DNA from: Bradyrhizobium betae
Lineage (GTDB): Bacteria > Pseudomonadota > Alphaproteobacteria > Rhizobiales > Xanthobacteraceae
Direction: 5' to 3'
Assembly: GCF_004123905.1 (NCBI RefSeq)
Contig: NZ_MZXW01000011.1
Location: 1 to 64,000, forward strand
DNA length: 64,000 nucleotides
Part shown: positions 11,736 through 20,752 of the stretch, piece by piece
How the letters are laid out: every line of letters begins with the position of its first letter
Position numbering within the stretch: the first letter of the stretch is position 1
Position numbers and translations under genes: made by a program
Notes under the pieces: model-generated
The model's database searches: none
The model's input: only the letters and a program-made list of their open reading frames with translations
Told to the model about the DNA's origin: nothing

Positions 11736-12445
11736 CGACGCTGCTCAACGTCAAGGACCTGCGCGCCTATTACGGCCAGGTCCAGGCGCTCCATGGCCTG
11801 TCATTCTCGCTCAACGAGGGATCGCTGACGACGCTGCTCGGCGCCAACGGCGCCGGCAAGACCACCACCTTGCGCGCGATCTGCAACATGGTGCGCTCCA
11901 CTGGCGGGATCGAGTTCGACGGCAAGCCGCTGAACAACCGCTCCACCGAAAACATCGTGCGGTTCGGCATCGCCCATGTGCCGCAGGGCCGCGGCACCTT
12001 CACCACCATGACGGTGGAAGAGAACCTCCAGCTCGGCGCCATCACCCGCAAGGACAGCGCCGGCATCGTCTCCGACATCGAGCGCATGTATGCACACTTC
12101 CCGGTGCTGAAGCAGCGCCACACCCAGCAGGCCGGCACGCTCTCCGGCGGCGAGCAGCAGATGCTCGCGGTCGCGCGCGCGCTGATGCTGCGGCCGCGGC
12201 TGATGCTGCTCGACGAGCCCTCCTTCGGCCTTGCGCCGCTGGTGGTCCGCGACCTGTTCGGCATCCTCGGCAAGATCAACCGCGAGGACAAGGTGTCGAT
12301 CCTGGTGGTCGAGCAGAACGCCCAGCTCGCGCTCGAGCTCGCCGACCAGGCCTATGTGATCGAGACCGGCCGCATCGTGATGTCAGGCAATGCCAAGGAC
12401 ATCGCGAACAACGAAGAAATCCGCAAATCCTATCTGGGTTACTGA
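11732..12445 (+). CDS. livF: HAAT-family ABC transporter ATP-binding protein
   Basis: A 237-residue LivF-type ATPase. Walker A GANGAGKTT lies at residues 37-45, the signature LSGGEQQ at 137-143, Walker B LMLLDEPSFGLAP from 158, and the LivF-typical VVEQNAQLALELADQAYVIETG near the end. It forms the second nucleotide-binding subunit with LivG. It overlaps livG by four bases and is followed 12 bases later by livH. Confidence 0.94.
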
Positions 12446-12457
12446 GGAGCCGGCACG

Positions 12458-13336
12458 ATGGAGCTTTTCACCAACCAAGTGCTGGCCGGCATCGCCACGG
12501 GCGCGATCTACGCCTGCATGGCGCTCGCCGTGGTCATGATCTACCAGGCGATCGACCATCTCAACTTCGCGCAAGGCGAGATGGCGATGTTCTCGACCTT
12601 CATCTCCTGGCAGTTGATGCAGTGGGGCATCCCCTATTGGGCCGCCTTCATCCTCACGCTGGCGCTGTCCTTCATCGCAGGCATCGCGATCGAGCGGATC
12701 CTGTTCAAGCCGCTGGCGAAGGCGCCGGTGCTGACCAACGTCGCCGGCTTCATCGCGCTGTTCGCCATCATCAACTCCTCGGCCGGCCTGATCTGGGACT
12801 TCACCATCAAGCAATACCCGACCCCGTTCGGCTCCGCGCCGTTCCTGGGCAGCCAGCTGATCTCGACCCACCAGGCCGGCATGATCGGCGTCACCGTGCT
12901 GCTGCTGCTCGGTCTCTACTTCTTCTTCCAGTACACCCGCATCGGCCTTGCGATGCGCGCGGCCGCCTCGGTGCCTGAATCGGCCCGCCTCGTCGGCATC
13001 AACACCTCCTGGATGATCGCACTCGGCTGGGGCATGGCGACCGCGATCGGCTCGATCGCGGGCATGCTGATCGCTCCCGTCGTATTCCTCGAGCCCAACA
13101 TGATGGGCGGCGTGCTGATCTACGGCTTTGCCGCGGCGGTTCTCGGTGGTCTCACCAGCCCGTTCGGCGCGGTGGTCGGCGGCTTCCTGGTCGGCATCTT
13201 CGAGAACCTCGCCGGCACCTACATCCCCGGCGTCGGCAACGAGTTGAAGCTTCCGATCGCGCTCGCGCTGATCATCTCCGTCCTGGTCGTCAAACCCGCT
13301 GGCCTGTTCGGCCGGCACATCGTCAAGCGAGTTTGA
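12458..13336 (+). CDS. livH: HAAT-family ABC transporter permease
   Basis: A 292-residue membrane protein of the LivH family with about eight hydrophobic segments. GAIYACMALAVVMIYQ at the N-terminus and the EAA-like loop GINTSWMIALGWGMATAIGSIAG, preceded by RIGLAMRA, are characteristic. It forms half of the inner-membrane channel with LivM. TGAGGAG precedes the ATG. Its TGA stop ends three bases before the livM ATG. Confidence 0.93.
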   Translation: MELFTNQVLAGIATGAIYACMALAVVMIYQAIDHLNFAQGEMAMFSTFISWQLMQWGIPYWAAFILTLALSFIAGIAIERILFKPLAKAPVLTNVAGFIALFAIINSSAGLIWDFTIKQYPTPFGSAPFLGSQLISTHQAGMIGVTVLLLLGLYFFFQYTRIGLAMRAAASVPESARLVGINTSWMIALGWGMATAIGSIAGMLIAPVVFLEPNMMGGVLIYGFAAAVLGGLTSPFGAVVGGFLVGIFENLAGTYIPGVGNELKLPIALALIISVLVVKPAGLFGRHIVKRV

Positions 13337-13338
13337 TC

Positions 13339-14358
13339 ATGAGCGCTGCAGAAGAAGTCGTTGCAGAGGGCCACCAGGCGGTCGAGGCCGTTCCGAAGCG
13401 GGCGATGACGCTGGGCACCGGCACGTCGCTAGTGGTGCTCGCGGCACTGATCATCATGCCAATCTTCGTCAAGAACTTCATCATCTTCCAGATGACGATG
13501 CTCCTGATCTACGGACTCGCGGTGCTGGCCCTGAACATCCTGACCGGCGGCTCAGGCCAGTTCTCGCTCGGCCAGAGCGCGTTCTACGCGGTCGGCGCCT
13601 ATACGACCGCAGTGCTGATGGAGCACTTCGACGTCAATTACGCGCTGACCTTGCCGATCGCAGGCATCGTCTGCTTCGGCTTCGGGTTCCTGTTCGGGCA
13701 GCCGGCGCTGCGGCTCTCCGGCGTTTACCTCGCTTTGGCGACCTTCGCGCTCGCCACCGCGATGCCGCAGCTTCTGAAGCTGAACTTCCTCGAGCACTGG
13801 ACCGGCGGCGTGCAGGGCCTCGTCGTCACCAAGCCGGATGCGCCGTTCGGCCTGAAGATGTCGCAGGACATGTGGCTCTACTATTTCTCGCTCGTGGTCG
13901 TGATCGGGATCTACATCCTGGCCGTGAACCTGCTGCGGTCCCGTTCGGGCCGCGCCTTCATGGCGATCCGCGACAACGAGATCGCGGCCTCAGCGATGGG
14001 TGTCGACGTCGCGCTGTACAAGACGCTGGCCTTCGGCGTCTCCGCCGCCATCACCGGCATCGCCGGCTCGCTCGGCGCCATCGCGGTGCAGTTCGTCGCG
14101 CCCGACAGCTACACCATCACGCTCGCGATCTCGCTGTTCCTCGGCATGGTCGTCGGCGGCGTGGGCTGGCTGCCCGGCTCGATCGTCGGCGCCGCCTTCA
14201 TCATCTTCGTGCCGAACATCGCGGAGGGCATCTCCAAGGGCCTCTCCGGCGCGGTGTTCGGCGTGCTCCTGTTCGCCGTCATCTACCTCGTGCCGCACGG
14301 CGCAAGGCAAGTCGCAATCCTGGGCCAGCAACTCGCCGGTAAGCTCAGGAAGAACTGA
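13339..14358 (+). CDS. livM: HAAT-family ABC transporter permease
   Basis: A LivM-type permease of 339 residues. A hydrophilic N-terminal stretch of about 25 residues precedes the first membrane segment. The hallmark GGSGQFSLGQSAFYAVGAY lies near residue 70 and the ATPase-coupling loop SGRAFMAIRDNEIAASAMGV near 200. About nine membrane segments are visible. I chose ATG 13339; an in-frame TTG lies at 13333. It is the last transport-core gene before three tandem substrate-binding protein genes. Confidence 0.92.
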   Translation: MSAAEEVVAEGHQAVEAVPKRAMTLGTGTSLVVLAALIIMPIFVKNFIIFQMTMLLIYGLAVLALNILTGGSGQFSLGQSAFYAVGAYTTAVLMEHFDVNYALTLPIAGIVCFGFGFLFGQPALRLSGVYLALATFALATAMPQLLKLNFLEHWTGGVQGLVVTKPDAPFGLKMSQDMWLYYFSLVVVIGIYILAVNLLRSRSGRAFMAIRDNEIAASAMGVDVALYKTLAFGVSAAITGIAGSLGAIAVQFVAPDSYTITLAISLFLGMVVGGVGWLPGSIVGAAFIIFVPNIAEGISKGLSGAVFGVLLFAVIYLVPHGARQVAILGQQLAGKLRKN

Positions 14359-14373
14359 AAACCTTCGTAAAAG

Positions 14374-15615
14374 ATGGAGACCAAATTGTTTCTCGCAAGA
14401 ATACTGCGAACCACCGCGCTGGTAACGGCGGTCGCGACCCTCACCTCCGGCGCAGCACTCGCCCAGAAGAAATACGACACCGGCGCGACCGATACCGAGA
14501 TCAAGATCGGCAACATCATGCCGTACAGCGGTCCGGCGTCGGCCTATGGCATCATCGGCAAGACCGAAGAAGCCTATTTCAAGATGATCAACGACAAGGG
14601 CGGCATCAACGGCCGCAAGATCAATTTTGTCACCTATGACGACGGCTATTCGCCGCCGAAAGCCGTCGAGCAGGTCCGCAAGCTGGTCGAGAGCGACGAG
14701 GTGCTCGCGGTCTTCAACCCGCTGGGCACGCCCTCCAACAGCGCGATCCAGAAGTACCTCAACGCCAAGAAGATCCCGCAGCTGTTCGTCGCCACCGGCG
14801 CCACCAAGTGGAACGACCCGAAGAACTTCCCCTGGACCATCGGCTGGCAGCCCTCCTACCAGAGCGAAGCGCAGATTTATGCAAAATGGCTGATGAAGGA
14901 AAAGCCGAACGCCAAGGTCGCGATCCTCTATCAGAACGACGATTTCGGCAAAGACTACCTCAAGGGCACCAAGGACGGTCTCGGCGCCAAGGGCGCGTCC
15001 ATGATCATCATGGAAGAGAGCTATGAGGTCTCCGAGCCGTCGATCGACGGCCACATCGTCAAGATCAAGGCCGCCAATCCCGACGTGCTCTTGATCTACG
15101 CGACGCCGAAATTCGCGGCCCAGACCATCAAGAAGACCGCCGAGCTGAGCTGGAAGCCGCTCCAGATCCTCACCAACGTCTCGATCTCGGTCGGCAGCGT
15201 GATGAAGCCGGCTGGTTTCGACGCCGCGCAGGACGTGCTGTCGGCGGCCTATGCCAAGGACTCCACCGATCCGCAGTGGAACAACGACCCCGGTATGAAG
15301 AAGTGGAACGAGTTCGTCGACAAGTACATGCCCGGTGCCGACAAGTCCGACACCAGCATGGTCTACGGCTACGGTGCGGCGTCGACCCTGGTCAAAACTC
15401 TGGAAATGTGTGGTGACGACCTCACCCGCGCCAACCTGATGAAGCAGGCCGCTTCCTTGAAGGATTTTGCACCGGATACCCTGTTGCCCGGCGTCAAGAT
15501 CAACACCAGCGCCACCGACTTTGCTCCGATCTCGCAGCTCCAGATGCAGCGTTTCAAGGGCGAGAGGTGGGAACTGTTCGGCGAGATCATCAGCGGCGAC
15601 GTCGCCTCCGAGTGA
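14374..15615 (+). CDS. HAAT-family ABC transporter substrate-binding protein, tandem paralogue 1
   Basis: A 413-residue periplasmic binding protein (type I fold, Peripla_BP_6). An export signal of about 30 residues ends near SGAALAQKK; the mature protein begins with KYDTGATDTEIKIGNIMPYS. Conserved binding-protein segments include YDDGYSPPKAVEQVRKLVE, FVATGATKWNDPKNFPWT and VAILYQNDDFGKDYLKG. It starts 15 bases after livM, so it is probably read with the transporter. It is closely related to the next two genes. A terminator hairpin follows at 15665. Confidence 0.93.
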   Translation: METKLFLARILRTTALVTAVATLTSGAALAQKKYDTGATDTEIKIGNIMPYSGPASAYGIIGKTEEAYFKMINDKGGINGRKINFVTYDDGYSPPKAVEQVRKLVESDEVLAVFNPLGTPSNSAIQKYLNAKKIPQLFVATGATKWNDPKNFPWTIGWQPSYQSEAQIYAKWLMKEKPNAKVAILYQNDDFGKDYLKGTKDGLGAKGASMIIMEESYEVSEPSIDGHIVKIKAANPDVLLIYATPKFAAQTIKKTAELSWKPLQILTNVSISVGSVMKPAGFDAAQDVLSAAYAKDSTDPQWNNDPGMKKWNEFVDKYMPGADKSDTSMVYGYGAASTLVKTLEMCGDDLTRANLMKQAASLKDFAPDTLLPGVKINTSATDFAPISQLQMQRFKGERWELFGEIISGDVASE

Positions 15616-15664
15616 CACGCTGACGCAATAGTCCAGGCCCGGTTCAAGCTCGGACCAAATCGAC

Positions 15665-15697
15665 AAAGCCCCCGTGGTCGCCCGCGGGGGCTTTCTG
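15665..15697 (+). terminator. rho-independent-type terminator after binding-protein gene 1
   Basis: AAAGCCCCCG (15665-15674) pairs perfectly with CGGGGGCTTT (15685-15694) around a ten-base loop, followed by a weak T tract (CTGTTG). It lies 50 bases after the first binding-protein gene and would limit read-through into the second. Confidence 0.75.
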
Positions 15698-15754
15698 TTG
15701 ACGTTCGGTGTCAATCTTGTTCAATGCGCTCGATCCAGCCGGGGTAGGAGAACA

Positions 15755-16981
15755 ATGATCGCTGTTCGTTTTCAGGCTGTGGCTTTCTCGGCCGCATTCG
15801 CGTTGTGCACTGCGGTGGTTGGCCCGGCGCTGGCGCAGAAGAAATACGACAGCGGCGCGTCCGATACCGAGATCAGAATCGGCAACATCATGCCCTATAG
15901 CGGGCCGGCCTCCGCCTATGCCGTGATCGGCAAGACCGAGGAAGCCTATTTCAACAAGGTCAATGCCGAGGGCGGCGTCAACGGCCGCAAGATCAAGTTC
16001 ATCTCCTATGACGACGGCTATTCGCCGCCGAAGACGGTGGAGCAGGCGCGCAAGCTGGTCGAGAGCGACAATGTGCTGCTGATCTTCGGCTCGCTCGGCA
16101 CCTCCACCAACGGCGCCATCCGCAAATACATGAATGAGAAGAAGGTGCCGCAATTGTTCGTGGCGAGCGGCGCCTCGAAATGGAACGACCCGAAGCAATA
16201 TCCGTGGACCATGGGCTGGCAGCCGAGCTACGCCAGCGAGGCGCGCATCTACGCCAAATACCTCATGAAGGAGAAGCCGGACGGCAAGATCGGCGTGCTC
16301 TACCAGAACGACGATTTCGGCAAGGACTATCTGAAGGGGCTGAAGGACGGCCTGGGGGCCAAGGCCTCGATGATCGCCATGGAAGACGGCTACGACACCT
16401 CCGAGCCTGCGATCGACGAGCATGTCGTGAAATTGAAAGCATCGGGCGCCGACATCTTCATCAGCATCACCACGCCGAAATTCGCGGCACAAGCGATCAA
16501 GAAGGCGGCCGAGATCAACTGGCATCCGGTGCACATCATCTCCAACGTCTCGGCCTCAGTCGGCGGCGTGCTGGAGCCCGCGGGCCTCGAGATCTCGCAA
16601 GGCATTTTGTCGGCGAGCTACACCAAGGACGGCTCCGACCCGCAATGGAATGCCGATGACGGCATGAAGAAATTCTATAACTTCCTCGCGCAATACGCCC
16701 CCAAGGCCAACAAGCTCGATGCCGGCGTGGTGTTCGGCTATGCCGCAGCCCAGACCATGGTGAAGGTGCTGCAAATGTGCGGCGACGACCTCACCCGCGA
16801 CAACGTCATGAAGCAGGCCGCAAGCCTGAAAGATTTCGAACCGGACACGCTGCTGCCCGGCATCAAGATCAACACCGCAGCGGACAATTTCGCCCCGATC
16901 GAGCAGCTCCAGATGATGCGCTTCAAGGGCAAGAAATGGGAGCTGTTCGGCGATATCATCTCGAGCGACCTCGGGCATTGA
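15755..16981 (+). CDS. HAAT-family ABC transporter substrate-binding protein, tandem paralogue 2
   Basis: A 408-residue periplasmic binding protein, paralogous to its neighbours over its whole length: a signal peptide ending near GPALAQKK, then KYDSGASDTEIRIGNIMPYS, YDDGYSPPKTVEQARKLVES and GVLYQNDDFGKDYLKGLKD. I chose ATG 15755, preceded by GTAGGAG; an in-frame extension to 15674 would overlap the terminator. It has its own terminator, so it may be expressed separately. It differs from paralogues 1 and 3 in the ligand-facing region (for example VASGASKW instead of VATGATKW), consistent with a shifted ligand range. That reading is inference. Confidence 0.92.
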   Translation: MIAVRFQAVAFSAAFALCTAVVGPALAQKKYDSGASDTEIRIGNIMPYSGPASAYAVIGKTEEAYFNKVNAEGGVNGRKIKFISYDDGYSPPKTVEQARKLVESDNVLLIFGSLGTSTNGAIRKYMNEKKVPQLFVASGASKWNDPKQYPWTMGWQPSYASEARIYAKYLMKEKPDGKIGVLYQNDDFGKDYLKGLKDGLGAKASMIAMEDGYDTSEPAIDEHVVKLKASGADIFISITTPKFAAQAIKKAAEINWHPVHIISNVSASVGGVLEPAGLEISQGILSASYTKDGSDPQWNADDGMKKFYNFLAQYAPKANKLDAGVVFGYAAAQTMVKVLQMCGDDLTRDNVMKQAASLKDFEPDTLLPGIKINTAADNFAPIEQLQMMRFKGKKWELFGDIISSDLGH

Positions 16982-17087
16982 CGTCGATCAACTCAAGATC
17001 GCTTACATAATAATTAGCAACCCAAGACAGCTGCGCCTTCTCGCACTCGCACACGAAATCGCGCCCGCCTCTGACTACTAAAGAAGC

Positions 17088-17117
17088 AGCCCCTGCGGCG
17101 TCGTCGCAGGGGCTTTC
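17088..17117 (+). terminator. terminator after binding-protein gene 2
   Basis: AGCCCCTGCG (17088-17097) pairs with CGCAGGGGCT (17105-17114) around a seven-base loop, then TTCTGTTGA. The 3' side and tail (GGGGCTTTCTGTTGA) match the terminator at 15665, suggesting that the duplicated unit included the terminator. Confidence 0.75.
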
Positions 17118-17221
17118 TGTTGAAGGCACAGGGTAAATCGTATTGAATTGCGGCTGCGTCGCCAAAAACAAGCAACACAAGAAAAGGGACGCACACACAC
17201 CAAGAAAATAGGGAGATAGGA

Positions 17222-18451
17222 ATGCCCGCTGTCACCGGCAAGCTTGCGGCCGCGTCACTCGCGCTCGCGCTCATTGCGGCCTCGACCTCCATCGCATCGG
17301 CCCAGAAGAAGTACGATACCGGCGCGACCGACACCGAGATCAAGATCGGCAACATCATGCCCTACAGCGGACCGGCCTCCGCCTACGGCATCATCGGGCG
17401 GACCGAAGCCGCCTATTTCAAGAAGATCAACGATGAGGGCGGCATCAACGGCCGCAAGATCAACTTCATCAGCTATGACGACGCCTATTCGCCGCCGAAG
17501 ACGGTGGAGCAGGCGCGCAAGCTGGTCGAGAGCGACGAGGTGCTGTTCATCTTCAATTCGCTCGGCACGCCGCCGAACTCGGCAATCCACAAATACATGA
17601 ACTCGAAGAAGGTGCCGCAGCTGTTCGTCGCGACCGGCGCCACCAAGTGGAACGATCCGCAGAACTTCCCCTGGACCATGGGCTGGCAGCCCAACTACCA
17701 GAGTGAGACGCAGATCTATGCGAAGTGGTTGTTGAAGAACAAGCCTGACGCGAAGATCGCCGTGCTCTACCAGAACGACGATTACGGCAAGGATTATCTG
17801 AAGGGCCTCAAGGACGGCCTCGGCGCCAAGGCCGCTTCGATGATCGTCATGGAGGAGAGCTACGAGACCTCCGAGCCGACCATCGACAATCACATCGTCA
17901 AGCTGAAATCCACCGGCGCCGACGTGTTCATGAACATCACGACGCCGAAATTCGCGGCGCAGGCGATCAAGAAGAATGCAGAGATCGGCTGGAAGCCGCT
18001 GCATTTCCTCAACAACGTCTCGGCCTCGGTCGGCAGCGTGATGAAGCCCGCCGGCTTCGAGAACGGCCAGGACATCATCTCGGCCGACTATCTCAAGGAC
18101 GTGTCGGATCCCGCGTGGACCAACGATCCCGGCATGAAGGAGTTTTTGGCGTTCATGACCAAATACTTCCCCGAGGGCGACAAGCTCGATAAGGGCACCA
18201 TCGTCGGCTATGCCGTGGCCCAGACGCTCGTTCAGGTCCTGAAGCAGTGCGGCGACGATCTCACGCGCGAGAACGTCATGAAGCAGGCGGCGAACCTGAA
18301 GGACTTCCGCACCGAGGCGCTGCTGCCGGGCGTGAAGATCAACACCTCGGCGGCCGATTTCGCGCCGATCAGCCAGCTTCAACTGGAGAAGTTCAAGGGT
18401 GAGAAGTTCGAGCTGTTCGGAGAGGTGATCAGCGCCGACGTGGGCGGCTAG
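17222..18451 (+). CDS. HAAT-family ABC transporter substrate-binding protein, tandem paralogue 3
   Basis: A 409-residue periplasmic binding protein. A signal peptide of about 27 residues ends at IASAQKK, and the mature start KYDTGATDTEIKIGNIMPYS is identical to that of paralogue 1. Conserved internal segments are YDDAYSPPKTVEQARKLVE, FVATGATKWNDPQNFPWT and AVLYQNDDYGKDYLKGLK. It is preceded by a 240-base gap with a terminator and an A-rich leader, with GGGAGATAGGA just before the ATG, so it probably has its own promoter. Confidence 0.93.
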   Translation: MPAVTGKLAAASLALALIAASTSIASAQKKYDTGATDTEIKIGNIMPYSGPASAYGIIGRTEAAYFKKINDEGGINGRKINFISYDDAYSPPKTVEQARKLVESDEVLFIFNSLGTPPNSAIHKYMNSKKVPQLFVATGATKWNDPQNFPWTMGWQPNYQSETQIYAKWLLKNKPDAKIAVLYQNDDYGKDYLKGLKDGLGAKAASMIVMEESYETSEPTIDNHIVKLKSTGADVFMNITTPKFAAQAIKKNAEIGWKPLHFLNNVSASVGSVMKPAGFENGQDIISADYLKDVSDPAWTNDPGMKEFLAFMTKYFPEGDKLDKGTIVGYAVAQTLVQVLKQCGDDLTRENVMKQAANLKDFRTEALLPGVKINTSAADFAPISQLQLEKFKGEKFELFGEVISADVGG

Positions 18452-18474
18452 TCACGCCAACATGCAATAACGGC

Positions 18475-18506
18475 AACCTCCTGCGAGATGATCGCAGGAG
18501 GTTTTT
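18475..18506 (+). terminator. terminator after binding-protein gene 3
   Basis: AACCTCCTGCGA (18475-18486) pairs perfectly with TCGCAGGAGGTT (18492-18503) around five bases and runs into a T tract. It is the strongest of the three terminators and closes the liv/binding-protein region. Confidence 0.85.
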
Positions 18507-18640
18507 GCTGCGCCGATTATGATCACGCGATTGCACAATCGAATGATGGTAAAGCCTGCTTACGCTTTCGCGCCCGATGCGGTAGGCATGGGACAAGCGC
18601 TTCCAGCGCCAGTCTCTTCCGTCTGCCGAAAGCCATCGTG

Positions 18641-19924
18641 ATGACCGACCGCCGTCCCCTGCTCCGCGCGCTCTACGACGCCGCCGTTGCCGCCGCCCAT
18701 CCGAGCACGATCCTGGCGCCGCATTTGCGGCCTGCGCCGAAGGGACGCGTGATCTGCCTCGCCGCCGGCAAGGGCGCGGGCGCAATGGCCGCGGCCGCGG
18801 AGCGGCATTATCTCGACACGCTGAAACTCGCGCCGGAGCGCCTCGTCGGCATCGCCACCACCCGCCACGGCTATGGCGTGCCGACGCGCCGCATAAGGGT
18901 CGTCGAGGCTGGTCACCCCGTGCCGGATGAGGCTGGCTTGAAGGGCGCAGCCGACACGCTCGCGCTCGCGGGCGAGGCCGGCCCTGACGACCTGCTTCTG
19001 GTGCTGCTCACCGGCGGCGGCTCGGCGAACTGGATCGCGCCGGTCGACGGCATCAGCTTTGCGCAGAAACAGGCGGTCAACAAGGCGCTCTTACGCTCGG
19101 GCGCGCCGATCGGCGAGATGAACATCCTGCGCAAGCATCTCTCGCGTATCAAGGGCGGCCGTCTGGCAAGCGCCGGCAGGAACGCCGCCGAGATCGTGAC
19201 GCTCGCGATCTCCGACGTGCCGCATGATGATCCCTCCGCGATCGCCTCCGGCCCCACGGTGCCGGACCCGACCACGCTCGCCGATGCGCGCGCGATCGTG
19301 GCAAAATACAAGCTCGCCATCGATGACGCCGTCCGCCGCGCGCTCGACGATCCCGCCAACGAAAGCTGCAAGCCCGGCGATCCCGCCTTCGCGCGCGCCT
19401 CGTTCCAACTGATCGCGCGGCCCAAGCAATCGCTCGACGCCGCGGTGAAGCTCGCTCACGATGCCGGCTACGAGACCATCGATCTCGGCGCCGATCTCGA
19501 AGGCGAAGCCCGCGAGGTCGCGGCCGCGCACGCGAAGCTGGCGCTGGATGCGCGCGCGCAGGGCAAGCGCATCGCGATCCTCTCCGGCGGCGAGCTCACG
19601 GTGACCGTGCGCGGCAATGGCCGCGGCGGCCCCAACCAGGAATACGCGCTGGCGCTGGCGAGCCTGTTGAAAGACACGCCAAACATCTCGGCGCTCGCCG
19701 GCGACACCGACGGCGCCGACGGCGGTGCCGGCCACCCCACCGACCCCGCCGGCGCCCTGATCGATGCGGCCACCTTCGCGAAGATGAAGGCGCAGGGGCT
19801 TCAGCCGCAGGCCTATCTGGACAACAACGATGCGACGACGTTCTTCGAGGCGATGGGGGATCTGTTGCAGCCGGGACCGACGCTGACGAACGTGAACGAT
19901 ATTCGCGTGATTTTGGTGGATTGA
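18641..19924 (+). CDS. glycerate 2-kinase / MOFRL family protein
   Basis: A 427-residue protein of the MOFRL (type II glycerate kinase, TtuD/GckA) family, which phosphorylates D-glycerate; older annotations call it hydroxypyruvate reductase. The N-terminal DUF4147 part shows AAGKGAGAMAAAAE, LLTGGGSANW and AISDVPHDDPSAIASGPT. The C-terminal MOFRL domain has LSGGELTVTVRGNGRGGPNQEYALA and SALAGDTDGADG. The ATG at 18641 was chosen because upstream in-frame sequence overlaps the terminator region. It stands alone between a terminator and a convergent MarR gene, so its link to the transporter is unclear. Confidence 0.9.
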   Translation: MTDRRPLLRALYDAAVAAAHPSTILAPHLRPAPKGRVICLAAGKGAGAMAAAAERHYLDTLKLAPERLVGIATTRHGYGVPTRRIRVVEAGHPVPDEAGLKGAADTLALAGEAGPDDLLLVLLTGGGSANWIAPVDGISFAQKQAVNKALLRSGAPIGEMNILRKHLSRIKGGRLASAGRNAAEIVTLAISDVPHDDPSAIASGPTVPDPTTLADARAIVAKYKLAIDDAVRRALDDPANESCKPGDPAFARASFQLIARPKQSLDAAVKLAHDAGYETIDLGADLEGEAREVAAAHAKLALDARAQGKRIAILSGGELTVTVRGNGRGGPNQEYALALASLLKDTPNISALAGDTDGADGGAGHPTDPAGALIDAATFAKMKAQGLQPQAYLDNNDATTFFEAMGDLLQPGPTLTNVNDIRVILVD

Positions 19925-19944
19925 GGCGGCTGCCCCAATGACGG

Positions 19945-20046
19945 TGTCGTTCCCCGCGAAAGCGGGGAATCCAGTACGCCGCGACCTATCGATGAATCAC
20001 AGCGGTCTCGGAGTACTGGATCGTCCGGTCAAGCCGGACGATGACA
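19945..20046. repeat. palindromic intergenic repeat (ATCCAGTAC family), copy 2
   Basis: Left half TGTCGTTCCCCGCGAAAGCG to AATCCAGTAC and right half from GTACTGGATCGTCCGGTCAA to GATGACA form an inverted repeat with internal hairpins. It lies between the ends of two convergent genes. Confidence 0.78.
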
Positions 20047-20054
20047 GCCGCCCC

Positions 20055-20576
20055 TCAAAACTCGTTCGCGATCTTCGAGAGCATCCCGAGCAAGGCTTCC
20101 CGGTTGGCTTGCCCCAAAAGCTCGTTCAGCCGCGCCTCGTGCTTGGTGGCGACGAGCTTTTTCGCCCGCGCCAGCACGGCCTTGCCCTTGTCGGTCAAGA
20201 CCAGGATGTGCGAGCGGCGGTCGTTGGTGGAGCGGATCCGGGCGCAGAGATCGCGGCTCTCGAGATTATCGAGCAGGGCCACGAAATTCGGCCGCAGGAT
20301 GCCGAGGGTGGAGGCGACCTCGGTCTGGTTACGGCCCGGATTCTTCTCGACCAGCAACAGCACGGAGAACTGCGCCGGCGTGAGCTGGAGCGAGGCCATG
20401 CAGCGCAGAAAGTTCTCGAACACTTTGAGCTGCGCCCGCTTCAGCACATAGCCGAGCTGTTCGGACAATTCGCCGAGCTGGAGGGCCTCCGGCTGCGCCT
20501 CGGTCGCGTCCTTGCGGCCCTTGGCCGCGTCGCCGGGCTTTTCAGAAGACTTTTCAGCGGTTTTGGAAACGGTCAT
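20055..20576 (-). CDS. MarR family regulator, CouR-like
   Basis: A 173-residue MarR-type repressor. A 30-residue Lys/Ala-rich N-terminal tail precedes the fold; the winged helix region reads LQLTPAQFSVLLLVEKNPGRNQTEVASTLGILRPNFVALLDNLESRDL, and the wing is IRSTNDRRSHILVLTDKGKAVL. It is divergent from a HAAT-type ABC transporter operon. In R. palustris a MarR protein, CouR, that senses p-coumaroyl-CoA is, as I recall, encoded beside the couSTU transporter genes; the layout here matches. A palindromic operator lies in the shared promoter, implying autoregulation. Identity with CouR is inferred from context, not shown. Confidence 0.85.
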   Translation of the reverse strand: MTVSKTAEKSSEKPGDAAKGRKDATEAQPEALQLGELSEQLGYVLKRAQLKVFENFLRCMASLQLTPAQFSVLLLVEKNPGRNQTEVASTLGILRPNFVALLDNLESRDLCARIRSTNDRRSHILVLTDKGKAVLARAKKLVATKHEARLNELLGQANREALLGMLSKIANEF

Positions 20577-20635
20577 CGCCTCGTGCTCGTGATCCCGCTA
20601 AATTCGGGACGGGTCGTCCGCCCACCCTTGAAGTT

Positions 20636-20669
20636 ATATTTGATAATTGTTATGGACCATATCAAATAT
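20636..20669. promoter_or_regulatory. predicted MarR (CouR-like) operator
   Basis: Two nested inverted repeats lie between the MarR gene and the divergent permease gene. ATATTTGATA (20636-20645) pairs perfectly with TATCAAATAT (20660-20669). The inner site TTGTTATGGACCATATCAA (20647-20665) is a 9+1+9 palindrome with one mismatch. The half-site pattern GTTAT-N5-ATA recurs upstream of the hydratase gene (32242-32256), and a closely related TTAT-N5-ATAAC occurs upstream of pobA (28215-28229). Confidence 0.72.
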
Positions 20670-20752
20670 CGTCAGCGTTTCAATGGCTGTGAGCGGACCG
20701 TCCACCGCAATTGCGGAGGCCGGTCCCGATCTTTGAGGGGGAGCGTCCGGTC

